DNA of 50,210 bases from an uncultured Caryophanales bacterium (GTDB lineage: Bacteria > Bacillota_I > Bacilli_A > RFN20 > CAG-826), in the NCBI GenBank assembly GCA_905197045.1, contig CAJJXG010000010.1, forward strand, positions 1 through 50,210, written 5' to 3'. The notes beneath the pieces were generated by a model, which did no database searches, was not told the origin of the DNA, and worked only from the letters and a program-made list of their open reading frames with translations. The translations under genes and the position numbers were made by a program. Positions 1 to 9,452 of the stretch are shown here, piece after piece; the first letter of the stretch is position 1, and each line of letters opens with the position of its first letter.

Positions 1-55
1 ATAGTGACATTTTAAATGAATAACCGTTACTGACATTTTCAATGAATAACCACAA
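1..55. repeat. Left arm of the 55-bp terminal inverted repeat (IS21-like end)
   Basis: These bases are the exact reverse complement of the last 55 bases of the window; identity stops at base 56. The arm contains two tandem copies of TGACATTTT[A/C]AATGAATAAC starting at 5 and 31, a 26-bp period. Multiple short repeats at the tips are typical of IS21-family elements, so the contig probably begins inside the end of a multicopy insertion sequence. 55 is also a common assembler k-mer length, which fits a break at a repeat. No transposase gene is present, so the family assignment is inference. Confidence 0.7.
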
Positions 56-81
56 TATTACATTTAAAAATAATCTAAAGG

Positions 82-110
82 TTGATAATGATTTTTTCAA
101 AATTTACAAT
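82..110 (+). promoter_or_regulatory. Promoter of the MFS exporter gene
   Basis: A -35 box TTGATA (82-87) and a -10 box TACAAT (105-110) are separated by 17 bp. The predicted start point near 117 gives a leader of about 24 nt to the ATG at 141. The promoter lies in unique DNA just inside the terminal repeat. Confidence 0.6.
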
Positions 111-140
111 TTTAATTGTAAGTTTAGGAAGGTTAACAAC

Positions 141-1550
141 ATGAAAAAGAAAAAATTAACCAAAAAAGAGCTCTGTTGGATCCTTTATGATGTAGGTAAT
201 AGTGCCTTTACAATGGTTTCAGTATCTCTTTTTGCTCTCTTTTTTACTAACCTCACAAACCTTGCAAATATATCATCAGTTGATTCAGATGCTTTCTGGT
301 CATATGCCGCAAGTATTGTTACTTTAGTCGCTGTTTTAATTGGACCACTTGTTGGAACCTTAAGCGATTACAAAGGCTTTAAAAAGCCAATGTTTTTGAT
401 ATTCACTTTACTTGGCGTAATTGGATGTATTTTGCTTGGTATACCAATGAATTTTGTTGGTTGGTTAGTTTTATTCGTTATTTGTAAAGTTTGTTACAAT
501 GGTGCTTTGATGATTTATGATTCCATGCTTGTTGATACAACAAGTATAGAAAGAACTGATAAAATCTCGGCTTATGGTTATGCTTTTGGCTATATTGGAA
601 GCCTTGTACCATTTTTAATTGGCATCGCAATTTGTGCCTTTGGCTTTACAGGTTATGAGGCTTTTGGAGCCGATGGAACTCCATTAACTGGAATGGATGC
701 CTCACTTGCTTGCCCATGGGGTTATTTAATTTGTTTCATCATTAATGCTTTATGGTGGCTTGGATTTACTATTCCTCTATTTAAAACCTATAAACAAAAT
801 TATTTTGTTGAAAGAGAAGCAGTTGAAGGCAGCAAAGTCAAAGCTACATTTAAATCCATTGGTGATTCATATAAAAGAATTTGGGAAATATTTAAATACG
901 CTAAAAAACATGCTGGTATTATCCTCTTTTTAATCGCTTTCTTCTTATATATTGATGGCGTTTATTCAATCATTGAATTAGCAATTAAAGTTGCTGGTGG
1001 ATTTGGAGTTGGCCAAGTTGATTCACTTATCGCTCTTGTTGCAGTTCAAGTTATCGCTTGCCCTTGTGCCATTGGTATTTCTTATCTTGCTAAAAGATTT
1101 GGCAACGAAAAGATGATATTTGTTTGTATCTTAGGTTATCTTTTCATCACAATATTTGCTGTATTTATTAATAATAACTGGATGTTTTGGATTCTTGCTG
1201 TGGCGGTTGGTATGTTCCAAGGTGGAATTCAATCTCTTTCTAGAAGTTACTTCACTCAAATCATTCCAAAGAATAAATCAGGTGAACTTTTCTCCCTCTT
1301 TGATGCTTTTGGAAAAGGAGCTAGTTTTATAGGAACGCTTCTTTTTGGTGTTATTTCTCAAGCAACTGATTCATCAAATTTAGGTATTATTCCTCTTGCA
1401 GTCTTAGTATTTGTCGGTGGAATTGTCTTTATATTTGCGGTTATTACAAATCATAAGAGTAAACATTTCATTGATGAAGAAAATGCTAAAATTGACCAAG
1501 ATCTAAATATTACTGAAGCTACTTTTGCCGAAGAAGAAGTAAGTAAATAG
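141..1550 (+). CDS. MFS transporter, UMF1 / Atg22-like family
   Basis: Integral membrane carrier of the major facilitator superfamily. The N-terminal stretch WILYDVGNSAF is the hallmark of the UMF1 (Atg22-like) family, close to the usual WILYDWANSAF. About twelve hydrophobic segments fill some 470 residues, and there is an acidic C-terminal tail. The family includes vacuolar amino-acid effluxers in yeast, but bacterial substrates are mostly unknown, so none is assigned. The ATG at 141 is chosen because AGGAAGG lies 8 nt upstream and a promoter sits at 82-110. The in-frame ATG at 42 lies in the terminal repeat, upstream of the predicted transcription start. The gene is monocistronic and converges on the rhamnose operon. 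Confidence 0.85.
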   Translation: MKKKKLTKKELCWILYDVGNSAFTMVSVSLFALFFTNLTNLANISSVDSDAFWSYAASIVTLVAVLIGPLVGTLSDYKGFKKPMFLIFTLLGVIGCILLGIPMNFVGWLVLFVICKVCYNGALMIYDSMLVDTTSIERTDKISAYGYAFGYIGSLVPFLIGIAICAFGFTGYEAFGADGTPLTGMDASLACPWGYLICFIINALWWLGFTIPLFKTYKQNYFVEREAVEGSKVKATFKSIGDSYKRIWEIFKYAKKHAGIILFLIAFFLYIDGVYSIIELAIKVAGGFGVGQVDSLIALVAVQVIACPCAIGISYLAKRFGNEKMIFVCILGYLFITIFAVFINNNWMFWILAVAVGMFQGGIQSLSRSYFTQIIPKNKSGELFSLFDAFGKGASFIGTLLFGVISQATDSSNLGIIPLAVLVFVGGIVFIFAVITNHKSKHFIDEENAKIDQDLNITEATFAEEEVSK

Positions 1551-1578
1551 AAACATTTAATTAATATAAAATAGACAT

Positions 1579-1613
1579 AAAAAAATCAGGAAAGTGTTTC
1601 CTGATTTTTTTGT
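1579..1613. terminator. Bidirectional intrinsic terminator
   Basis: A stem formed by ATCAGGAAA and TTTCCTGAT with a 3-nt loop is flanked by A- and T-runs on both sides. It can end both the MFS transcript and the convergent rhamnose operon. Confidence 0.85.
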
Positions 1614-1636
1614 TTTAACAGAGTTTTAGAAGGTTT

Positions 1637-2428
1637 TTAATCAATAATTCCTTTTTTATAGTTAAGTTTAAAGAAGGCGGCAAGTTCTTTTAGATTATCA
1701 TTTGTAATGCTTTGATAGATTTTTTTATCACATATTTTCATATAGATTTCAGCAGCTTTTTCAATGGTTTCAATTAAACCAAAAACTTCATCTAAGTTTC
1801 TACCAGTTGTAAATAAGCCATGTTGAGCCCAAACTACTGCTCTATATTCTTTCATTTTCTTTGCGGTTTCTTCGCCTATTTTAATGCCTCCACATAAAAT
1901 CCATGGTAAAACTCCAATTCCTTCAGGGAAAACAACAATTGATTCAGTTTGCATTTTCCGAAGAATCTCTGTCCATTTATTTTCATCAAGAGGACATATA
2001 TGACTCATGCAAATAATATTGGTTGGGTGACAATGAATTACTAGACGATGTAAAGGATCTACTTTTAATCTTTCAATATGACAAGATAAATGAGTTGGAG
2101 TTTCACTAGTTGGTCCTCCTCCATCTTTTAACCCCCATAATAAACCAATAGTATTTTTAGCTAAAATTTTAAATAAGCCTAAATTTGTTTCAGGATCTCT
2201 TTTACAGTTTTTAAAATATTTACCAGTTCCTGTGATTAAAAAATATCTTCCAATAATTGAAGACATATCAAAATCATATGTATAAGTTCCAATTATCTTT
2301 TCTTCTTTGATAAAAGACTCAACCTCTTCTTTACTAATTATATAAGAAAGATTGCCACCGTTTCTTTCATCCCATCCATGTTTATACAATAAATCTAAAA
2401 TATCAGTAGCTTCTTCAATAAAGTTCAT
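1637..2428 (-). CDS. rhaD: L-rhamnulose-1-phosphate aldolase
   Basis: Class II aldolase of the L-rhamnose pathway. It splits L-rhamnulose 1-phosphate into dihydroxyacetone phosphate and L-lactaldehyde in the cytoplasm. At 263 residues it is close to the E. coli enzyme (274). The aldolase II fold is recognisable from WDERNGGNLSYI near the N-terminus, the zinc-binding HCHPTN in the middle, and WAQHGLFTTGRNLDE, which carries the third zinc ligand. It is last of six co-directional genes and starts 2 nt after rhaA, so it is almost certainly cotranscribed. No lactaldehyde reductase or dehydrogenase lies next to it; the aldehyde dehydrogenase at 46.2 kb is far away and unlinked in sequence. Confidence 0.95.
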   Translation of the reverse strand: MNFIEEATDILDLLYKHGWDERNGGNLSYIISKEEVESFIKEEKIIGTYTYDFDMSSIIGRYFLITGTGKYFKNCKRDPETNLGLFKILAKNTIGLLWGLKDGGGPTSETPTHLSCHIERLKVDPLHRLVIHCHPTNIICMSHICPLDENKWTEILRKMQTESIVVFPEGIGVLPWILCGGIKIGEETAKKMKEYRAVVWAQHGLFTTGRNLDEVFGLIETIEKAAEIYMKICDKKIYQSITNDNLKELAAFFKLNYKKGIID

Positions 2429-2430
2429 AA

Positions 2431-3666
2431 TTATTCTCCTCTTTTTGCCATAACTTCTTTTTCGTACTCTTTAACTTTTTCAAACCATTCACATTCATTA
2501 AGACAACATGTTTCTTTTAAATATTCTTCATAAACTTCTTCCCAAGGAAGAGTTTTAATTATTTCTTGTAAATAGAGAATTTCAGTGTGGTTACCTTCAT
2601 TTTGTAATTTAGTTAATGTTTCCCATGGAGTCAATAAACTCTTTAATAACGCTTTAACTAAATTTCTTGCTCCTATTACTAAAGCTGCAACGCGGTTAAT
2701 TGATCCATCAAAATAATCAAGGCCAATATAAGCCTTATTAAGAGCATTACATTTAACTAGTTCATCACAAACTTCTTGAAGTTCATCATTTAATTTAACA
2801 ACATGATCACTATCCCAGCGAACAGGTCTAGATATATGGAAAGCAATTTCATCATTAAAAGCTAAAATGCTTGAAATTTTATCAGCAACATTTTCTGTTG
2901 GATGATAATGTCCCATATCAATTAAATTTAAAAGTCCGTTTTTAGCACAATAGTTTTGATAAAATTCAGAAGAACCAACTGTAAAAGATTCAACACCAAT
3001 TCCAAAAACTTTGGATTCTAAAGATACTGCACAATATTCTTTGTTATATTTATACTCAAAAATTTTATCTAAAGAGTTTTTTAAATTTTCACGTAAAACT
3101 AGGCGATTTGCAGGGCTTTCTTTTAATCCATCTGGTATCCAAATATTACAAAGACTCTTCTTGTGAAGAATTTCACCAAATTTTTCACTGACTTTTATTG
3201 AATTAATACAGTGTTTAATCCAATAATCTCTTACCTCCTTTTTAGGAGAAGATAAAGACAAACCATCCACTAACATATCACTAGAAAAGACAGTTGGATT
3301 AAAATCAATGCCAACATTATTCTTTTTAGCAAACTCAATCCGTCTTTTAAAATTTAAATAAGTAATTTCACTTCTATCAACGATATCGCTATCTTCATAA
3401 ATCGCATGAAGATTTATCTTTTTCGTGCCTGGAATTAAACTTAATGCAAAAGCATAATCAGAAGTTAACTCCTCAAAATTTCTTGCTTTATATGGGTAGT
3501 TGCCGGTCGTTGCAATTCCACCACTCAGACTTTCTTTTTTTAAAAAGCCATCGATATCATCTAATTGCCAGCATTGAACACTTATTGGTATGTTTTTTAG
3601 TTTCTCGATAGCTTCTTTAACGTCAATTCCTAGTTTTTTATAAACTTCAATTACTTCTTTTCTCAT
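2431..3666 (-). CDS. rhaA: L-rhamnose isomerase
   Basis: Metal-dependent isomerase converting L-rhamnose to L-rhamnulose, the first intracellular step of rhamnose catabolism. The 411-residue length matches the family (419 in E. coli). Visible family features are SVQCWQLDD near the N-terminus, GIDFNPTVFSS, and HISRPVRWDSDHVV in the C-terminal half, where metal and substrate ligands cluster. It lies 2 nt from rhaB upstream and 2 nt from rhaD downstream, so expression is coupled within the rhamnoside operon. Nothing in the reading frame suggests truncation. Confidence 0.96.
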   Translation of the reverse strand: MRKEVIEVYKKLGIDVKEAIEKLKNIPISVQCWQLDDIDGFLKKESLSGGIATTGNYPYKARNFEELTSDYAFALSLIPGTKKINLHAIYEDSDIVDRSEITYLNFKRRIEFAKKNNVGIDFNPTVFSSDMLVDGLSLSSPKKEVRDYWIKHCINSIKVSEKFGEILHKKSLCNIWIPDGLKESPANRLVLRENLKNSLDKIFEYKYNKEYCAVSLESKVFGIGVESFTVGSSEFYQNYCAKNGLLNLIDMGHYHPTENVADKISSILAFNDEIAFHISRPVRWDSDHVVKLNDELQEVCDELVKCNALNKAYIGLDYFDGSINRVAALVIGARNLVKALLKSLLTPWETLTKLQNEGNHTEILYLQEIIKTLPWEEVYEEYLKETCCLNECEWFEKVKEYEKEVMAKRGE

Positions 3667-3668
3667 AT

Positions 3669-4982
3669 CTAATCCTCACATTGTGATAATAAATTTCCTA
3701 AAGCACTACATTCATAAGGGTAGGCAACAACTTTTAACTTTGTCTTTTCTTCAACTAGTTTATTTAAATAATCGTTTTTAGCTCCTCCACCTAAAATAAA
3801 TATTTTATCAAAACTTTTGTTTAATAATTTAGATAAATCATCAATGGTCTTTTTATAAAATTCAGCTAGTGAAATAAACACTAAATTATATAAGTCTCCT
3901 TTTGTCTTAGGTTTATCTAAATTATGATTTTCTAAATATTTCATGATTGCTTCTTTCATGTTTATAGGATTTAAAAAAGAAGAATCATTAACATCAATTA
4001 TCTTTTTATAAGAACTATTTTTAGCTAAAGAAATAGCATTTAATATATCATCATTTTCTTCTTTTAATAGATTTTGAATGATCCATAAACCCATTATGTT
4101 CTTTTGAAAACGCACATAACTAGGTCCTAATTCATTAGAGAAATTATTCGTAAAAGCATCTTTTGAAATAAAATATTTATCTAATTTAGTGCCAAGTAAA
4201 GACCAAGTTCCACTTGATAAATATAATGAGTTCTCATCATTATTTAAAAACCTTACGCAACTAGCAGTATCATGAGTTGGACAAAGTTTAACTATAATAT
4301 TAGTGTTAAGTTCTTTTTGAAATTGAGGTAATAAATCACCAACAAGCGTTCCAACTTTTGAAGGTTTTATAAATAAATCCTTGCAAAAACCTAGTTTTTC
4401 GATAATTTTTGTAGAATAATCGTATTTATCTTTTTCAATTAAATTAGTGGTTGAAGCATTTGTTATTTCATGAACTTTTTTCCCGGTTAATTTAAACATT
4501 AAATATTCTGGAATCATCAAAAAGGTTTTTGCTTTTTTAAGTCGCCCATTTTCTTTATCTTTATATAGTTGATATAAAGTATTAAATGGCTGAAATTGAG
4601 ATCCGGTAAGAGAAAATAGTTCCTCTTTAGAGATTATTGAATTTACTTTTTCAATAATATCTTCTGTTCGATTATCTCGATATGAATAAACAGGCAAAAT
4701 TATTTCATCATTTTCATCAAGCAAAACATAATCACAACCCCATGTATCAATCGATAAGGTTTTGATATTTTTCTCTTTTGATAATGCTGCTTTAATTGAG
4801 TTTATTACTTCATTAAATAATTTATTAACGTCCCAAATTTTGTGCCCTTCTTTATCTTCAAAGCAGGCATTAGGAAAACGATAAATTACTTCATTAATTA
4901 ATTCGCCATCTTTTAAATAGCCAATAACGCTTTTTCCGCTACTAGCTCCAATATCAATAGCTAAATGATATTCTTTTTCCAT
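3669..4982 (-). CDS. rhaB: Rhamnulokinase (FGGY family)
   Basis: Sugar kinase of the FGGY family that phosphorylates L-rhamnulose with ATP to give the substrate of RhaD. The N-terminal phosphate-1 motif AIDIGASSGKSVIGYL, the STDTWGCDYVLLD-like segment (read here as SIDTWGCDYVLLD) and the C-terminal ILGGGAKNDYLNKL adenosine motif are diagnostic. The protein has 437 residues and E. coli RhaB has 489, so it is compact but has both domains. It sits between the GH78 rhamnosidase and rhaA with 2-nt gaps. Function is further supported by co-occurrence with rhaA and rhaD. Confidence 0.94.
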   Translation of the reverse strand: MEKEYHLAIDIGASSGKSVIGYLKDGELINEVIYRFPNACFEDKEGHKIWDVNKLFNEVINSIKAALSKEKNIKTLSIDTWGCDYVLLDENDEIILPVYSYRDNRTEDIIEKVNSIISKEELFSLTGSQFQPFNTLYQLYKDKENGRLKKAKTFLMIPEYLMFKLTGKKVHEITNASTTNLIEKDKYDYSTKIIEKLGFCKDLFIKPSKVGTLVGDLLPQFQKELNTNIIVKLCPTHDTASCVRFLNNDENSLYLSSGTWSLLGTKLDKYFISKDAFTNNFSNELGPSYVRFQKNIMGLWIIQNLLKEENDDILNAISLAKNSSYKKIIDVNDSSFLNPINMKEAIMKYLENHNLDKPKTKGDLYNLVFISLAEFYKKTIDDLSKLLNKSFDKIFILGGGAKNDYLNKLVEEKTKLKVVAYPYECSALGNLLSQCED

Positions 4983-4984
4983 AA

Positions 4985-7543
4985 TTATAAATTCACTTGA
5001 ATAGTGTTTTCTCCAGGTTTTAACTCTTTTGTTGTGTTGATAAATTTAAATTTAGCCTCAACGTTTGCTGGTACATCAATTTTAAAAACAATTTGATTAT
5101 TCTCCTTTTTCCAATCAACACTTATTTTACCATATATTGATTCATAATAACCTTTAGCATATGTTAATGAGCCACCAATTACAGGAGAGATTTCAAAAGT
5201 ATTTTCTTTTAACACTTTAATTCCTAAAACTTCTTTTATTAAAAATTCGGACATAGCTCCTTTTGAATAATGATTTAACGATGCTACAGCAATATTCTCA
5301 TTGCCATAAGCTCCTTCCCAGCTTTCCCATATTGTTCCAGTTGAATTTTTAGCCATAAATAACCAACCAGGTTTTTCTTCATTTTCAAGTAATTTGTATG
5401 CATATTCCCAATTCATGTCTTTTAAGACTTCTAATATGAATGGAGTCGATAAAAAGCCTGTTCCAATACGCCATGAAAAATTATCTAAAGCTTTAATTAA
5501 GCGATCTTTAGCGAATTTTTCTTGTTCTTCAGTTAAAAGTTTCATATATAAAGGACGAACAAGATTTGCTTGTCTATCAGTATCTAAAGAAAATTTCTCT
5601 GTTGAAACTAATTCTTGATATGATTTTTTTGTTCCTTCTATATATTTATCTAATTTTGGAATTATATCTAAATGTCCTGTTAAATTTGAGATTTCTTTAA
5701 AAATTCTTAAAACGTAATTTGTATAAGCTGTTGATACTTCTGGATGAGGGAAAATAACATCAGTCCAGTGTTGCTTAAAAATTTCCACCGGCTCAAGCCA
5801 CTCTCCATAAGATTGACCTTTTCTAACTAAATATTTTTTACCTTTTCTTGATATTTTTACGTGTTTAGAAATTGGTCCACCCCATTTACCAATTCTTTTA
5901 ATCATGAAATTGATGTATTTAAGCGTTGATTCATAATTATCTTTTATAAATCTGATATCGCCATACTTTAAATAGCAGCGATAAGGTATAAGAATTCCAG
6001 CATCAGCCCATCCAACGCTTCCATTAAGAGTTGCCATATAAAAATCTTCATTTACTGTAGGAACAATTTGAGCATATCTTCCATCTTTAAATTGGCGATC
6101 AATCAAATCATTAATATGTTTTCTAGCAAAAGGTGCATAGTCGACTAAGTATGTAGCTGTATCTAAAAAGATTTGTGAATCACCAGTCCATCCAGCTCTT
6201 TCTCTTGTAGGGCAATCTGTTGGTACATCGATAGAATTAGATTTTAAACTTCTTAAAGTGTTTTCAAAGAAAATATCTAATAGTTTATTTGATGAAGAAA
6301 ATTCACTTGTTCTATGAAAATCATTATAAACAGCAATGCCTGTAAAATTATCTAAAGTATATTCAACATCAGTTTCAATTAATGCATAGCGGAATCCTCC
6401 AAAGAAAAACTTAGGAGTATATTCATTTAAACCTTCTTTAAAGACATAATCAATTTCTTGAAGAGGTGTAACAGTTCTTTCAGAGCGGCATTGAATATTA
6501 CTTAAAGTAAACTCACCATTTTTATCAATAAGTTCTCCAAGAACTATTCTTATAGTTTGTCCCTTTTTAGCATTAAGTTTAAAAGAGATATATCCAGCCA
6601 TATTAAATGGAAATTCTAAAACGTGTTTCCCCCTAGGCGTAATAATCTCTCTAATTGGCTTGATAAATTCTTTTTCTTTAACATAATAATTATTGGATGA
6701 ACGGAAGTTCGCGTCAAAAGAGCTTACTTTTGCAAGGTTTTTGTAAGATTGTACGCGATTTGCATCTACTCTTTCCCCATCTTTTAAATCGTTAATTCCG
6801 ATTGGTCCATCATTAGACCACTTAAAACTTTCATCACTTATAATTGTTGTTTTTTGATCGTGATAATCAGTAAGTTCAAGTTGTAAATATAACTTAGTTT
6901 CAGTTCCAAAAGTATTAGGATGTCCCCAAGAACCGTTGGTACTTCTAAACCAACCATCTCCTAAAACAATTTCTAAAGTGTTTTCTCCTTCTTTTAAAAG
7001 ACTTAAACAATCATAAGTTTGATATTGAACTCTTTTGTTATAATCGGTTGAGCCTGGCGCTAATACAAAATCACCAACTCTTTTACCATTTATTTTTGCT
7101 TCATATAATCCAAGTGCGGTTATATAAAGTCTTGCTTTTTTAACATCTTTAACATTAAAAGTTTTTAGAAAATAATCAGCTGGATATCTTCTTTTTTTAT
7201 TAACTTTATAGTTTCCACTGATCCATTTAGCAATAAAATCAGACTTATTTAATAGACCAAATTCAAAAGAATTTTCTTCACTTATAAATGATTTTCCATT
7301 TTCATCAAAAACTTCAATTTGATAAGTTACAATGTCTCTACTATTAAATTCATCTTTAAAAACATAATTCATTGAACTTGTTTTAATAAATTCACTTTCT
7401 TTATGTTTTCCATTTATTTGATAAATAATTTTATAACCTGTTTGCTTGTTGCCTTCGCTTAAATTCCAAGTGATACGAGGATTTTTAATATCAATGCCAA
7501 TTGGATTTATTAAATATTCGCATCTTATATCATTAATTTTCAT
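4985..7543 (-). CDS. Alpha-L-rhamnosidase, GH78
   Basis: Glycoside hydrolase of family GH78 that removes terminal alpha-L-rhamnose from rhamnosides. The 852-residue protein begins with the usual N-terminal beta domain (RCEYLINPIGIDIKNPRITW). It then has the rhamnosidase N-domain (ARLYITALGLYEAKINGKRVGD) and the (alpha/alpha)6 catalytic core with the signature DCPTRERAGWTGD, which includes the general acid Glu and neighbouring Asp residues. A C-terminal beta domain ends the protein. There is no signal peptide, so the enzyme should be cytoplasmic and depend on the GPH transporter encoded 1 nt upstream for its substrate. It lies immediately upstream of rhaB, which directly links rhamnose release to rhamnose catabolism. 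Confidence 0.93.
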   Translation of the reverse strand: MKINDIRCEYLINPIGIDIKNPRITWNLSEGNKQTGYKIIYQINGKHKESEFIKTSSMNYVFKDEFNSRDIVTYQIEVFDENGKSFISEENSFEFGLLNKSDFIAKWISGNYKVNKKRRYPADYFLKTFNVKDVKKARLYITALGLYEAKINGKRVGDFVLAPGSTDYNKRVQYQTYDCLSLLKEGENTLEIVLGDGWFRSTNGSWGHPNTFGTETKLYLQLELTDYHDQKTTIISDESFKWSNDGPIGINDLKDGERVDANRVQSYKNLAKVSSFDANFRSSNNYYVKEKEFIKPIREIITPRGKHVLEFPFNMAGYISFKLNAKKGQTIRIVLGELIDKNGEFTLSNIQCRSERTVTPLQEIDYVFKEGLNEYTPKFFFGGFRYALIETDVEYTLDNFTGIAVYNDFHRTSEFSSSNKLLDIFFENTLRSLKSNSIDVPTDCPTRERAGWTGDSQIFLDTATYLVDYAPFARKHINDLIDRQFKDGRYAQIVPTVNEDFYMATLNGSVGWADAGILIPYRCYLKYGDIRFIKDNYESTLKYINFMIKRIGKWGGPISKHVKISRKGKKYLVRKGQSYGEWLEPVEIFKQHWTDVIFPHPEVSTAYTNYVLRIFKEISNLTGHLDIIPKLDKYIEGTKKSYQELVSTEKFSLDTDRQANLVRPLYMKLLTEEQEKFAKDRLIKALDNFSWRIGTGFLSTPFILEVLKDMNWEYAYKLLENEEKPGWLFMAKNSTGTIWESWEGAYGNENIAVASLNHYSKGAMSEFLIKEVLGIKVLKENTFEISPVIGGSLTYAKGYYESIYGKISVDWKKENNQIVFKIDVPANVEAKFKFINTTKELKPGENTIQVNL

Positions 7544-7544
7544 A

Positions 7545-9452
7545 TTATATATTTCCTAATTCTTTTTGGAATTTTTGATAAATGCGCTCACCACGCTCTT
7601 TTTCTTTTATCCACTTTTCTTCAAGCTTTTGTTGATGCTTCTCATAATTAGCTTTTTGTTTATCATTAAACTTAGCTAATCTTTCAGCATGTTTCTTTTT
7701 CATTTTTTCATTAAAAGCTTTTTCAGCATTTATAGTTTTTAATTCTTTTTGATGTTCTTTTTCTGCTTTTAGATTTTTCTTATATAAATGAATTGCATAT
7801 TCTTTAGCAAAATCTTTACCTTCTTTTTCGCATTTTACAACTAATTCCTCTTTATAAGCTTCTTCAGCTTCTAAATCATCTTTTTCTTGTTTGATAGCTG
7901 CTCTTTCATCAGCAGGTAACCAAACTTTTCCTTCTTTTTTGAATTCTTCTTTTTCTCTTTCAACAAGAACTTTTTGCTTTCTAGAAATATTTTTCTCAAC
8001 ATCAATAAACCAAATAAGAATTGCTGAAATTAAACCTGTAAGAATTTCAAAGCCAAGGAAAGCAAAAACAATAAAGTTAATGACGCTATCGTTTTGTTTA
8101 AATATTGTGGAAATTGATCCATCAGCATTATTAATAGTCTTTTGAACTTCGTTTATAATATCACTAGGGACATCTCCAGTAATTGGAGCAACATAACCAT
8201 TAGCACTAAGTCCAAAATTAAATAAACCAGTGCCGACTCCTGTAACCGTTGTACTGACAATGTTATAAGTTGCTGTAACAACTCCATCACTTCTAAAGCC
8301 AGTTTTCCATTCAAGATTATCTAAACAATCAGCCATTAAAGCCATGAATACATAAGAACAAGGTAAGCCACCAATATTTTTAATAAATTGACCAATAAGT
8401 ACAATTACCATGTTATCTGGAGCAATACAACATATTGCTGAACCTAATGCATAGATTAAAAAGCCTACAAAAGTTACATTTTTCTTTCCAAATCGTTTAA
8501 CTAAAGGCCAAACAGCAAAGATACCAATTCCCATTGGAACACCACCAATAACTGATATCATTGTTTGAGTAATACCATCTGAATATTCGCCAAGTACATA
8601 GTTAGAGAAATAAACTAAACCAAGGTTTTTAAATTGTGTCCCAAGTGTGTAGACCATAAAATATAACATTAATAAATAGATATATTTATCAGAGAAGGCT
8701 GCCTTTAATTGAGCTTTAAAAGGAATCTTTTTTTCTTGCTGATCTCTTTTTTCTTCAGTAATTCTTTCTTTTGTAAAGTAATATTGAATAAGAGTTAATG
8801 GAAGAGCTATTGTTGAAAAAATTGACATAACTATAATCCACATAGTTTTATCAACACCTATAAAAGGAAGAACAACCATAGGGAATATTAAAGCAACTAA
8901 TATTCCTGAAATCATAATGGTTGAAACTTGAGTGAAAACACTTAATAAATTTCTTTGTTGAGTGTTTCTTGTAGAAAGAGGAACCATTAAGTTATATGCC
9001 ATGTTATAAATTGAATAGGCAAATGAATAGAATAAATTATATGTAATAACAACATAAATTGCCTGAATTCCAGGATCAGCTTGAGGAACTGTAAAAAGTA
9101 AAATTCCAGTTATTGCAAGTAATGGGGCACATAACAAAATCCATGGTCTTCCTTTTCCTTGCTTTGATTTTGTTCTATCAATTAAATAACCATATAAAAT
9201 ATCAACAACTCCATCGATAATTTTAGAAAAAATAGGAAAAAGAGCGATAAATAAGCCACCAAATAAAGCTCCTAAACCTAAAACATCAACGTAATATTGA
9301 TTCAAGTAAATGTTCAATGTTGCGTTTAACAATAAAGCGCCACAAGGTCCTAATAAATAACCGAGCCGCTTTTCTTTTCCTGTAACATTTTTACTTTTTA
9401 CTCGAGAGTCAAAAATTCGATTTTCAAGTACAAATCCATTACCTTTACTCAT
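7545..9452 (-). CDS. GPH-family glycoside:cation symporter with a long charged C-terminal tail
   Basis: Membrane symporter of the glycoside-pentoside-hexuronide family (MelB/XynP-like). About twelve membrane segments occupy residues 30-490, with family features LGYLLGPCGALLLNA and DYLYGYLIDRTKSKQGKGRPWIL-type loop residues (here VDILYGYLIDRTKSK). In this operon it most likely imports rhamnosyl-glucosides or similar rhamnosides. Family members usually end near 450-500 residues. This one continues for about 140 residues of Lys/Glu-rich, helix-forming, probably coiled-coil sequence (about 495-635), predicted cytosolic. Its start overlaps the GH3 stop by 8 nt, showing translational coupling. The substrate is inferred from context only. 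Confidence 0.85.
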   Translation of the reverse strand: MSKGNGFVLENRIFDSRVKSKNVTGKEKRLGYLLGPCGALLLNATLNIYLNQYYVDVLGLGALFGGLFIALFPIFSKIIDGVVDILYGYLIDRTKSKQGKGRPWILLCAPLLAITGILLFTVPQADPGIQAIYVVITYNLFYSFAYSIYNMAYNLMVPLSTRNTQQRNLLSVFTQVSTIMISGILVALIFPMVVLPFIGVDKTMWIIVMSIFSTIALPLTLIQYYFTKERITEEKRDQQEKKIPFKAQLKAAFSDKYIYLLMLYFMVYTLGTQFKNLGLVYFSNYVLGEYSDGITQTMISVIGGVPMGIGIFAVWPLVKRFGKKNVTFVGFLIYALGSAICCIAPDNMVIVLIGQFIKNIGGLPCSYVFMALMADCLDNLEWKTGFRSDGVVTATYNIVSTTVTGVGTGLFNFGLSANGYVAPITGDVPSDIINEVQKTINNADGSISTIFKQNDSVINFIVFAFLGFEILTGLISAILIWFIDVEKNISRKQKVLVEREKEEFKKEGKVWLPADERAAIKQEKDDLEAEEAYKEELVVKCEKEGKDFAKEYAIHLYKKNLKAEKEHQKELKTINAEKAFNEKMKKKHAERLAKFNDKQKANYEKHQQKLEEKWIKEKERGERIYQKFQKELGNI

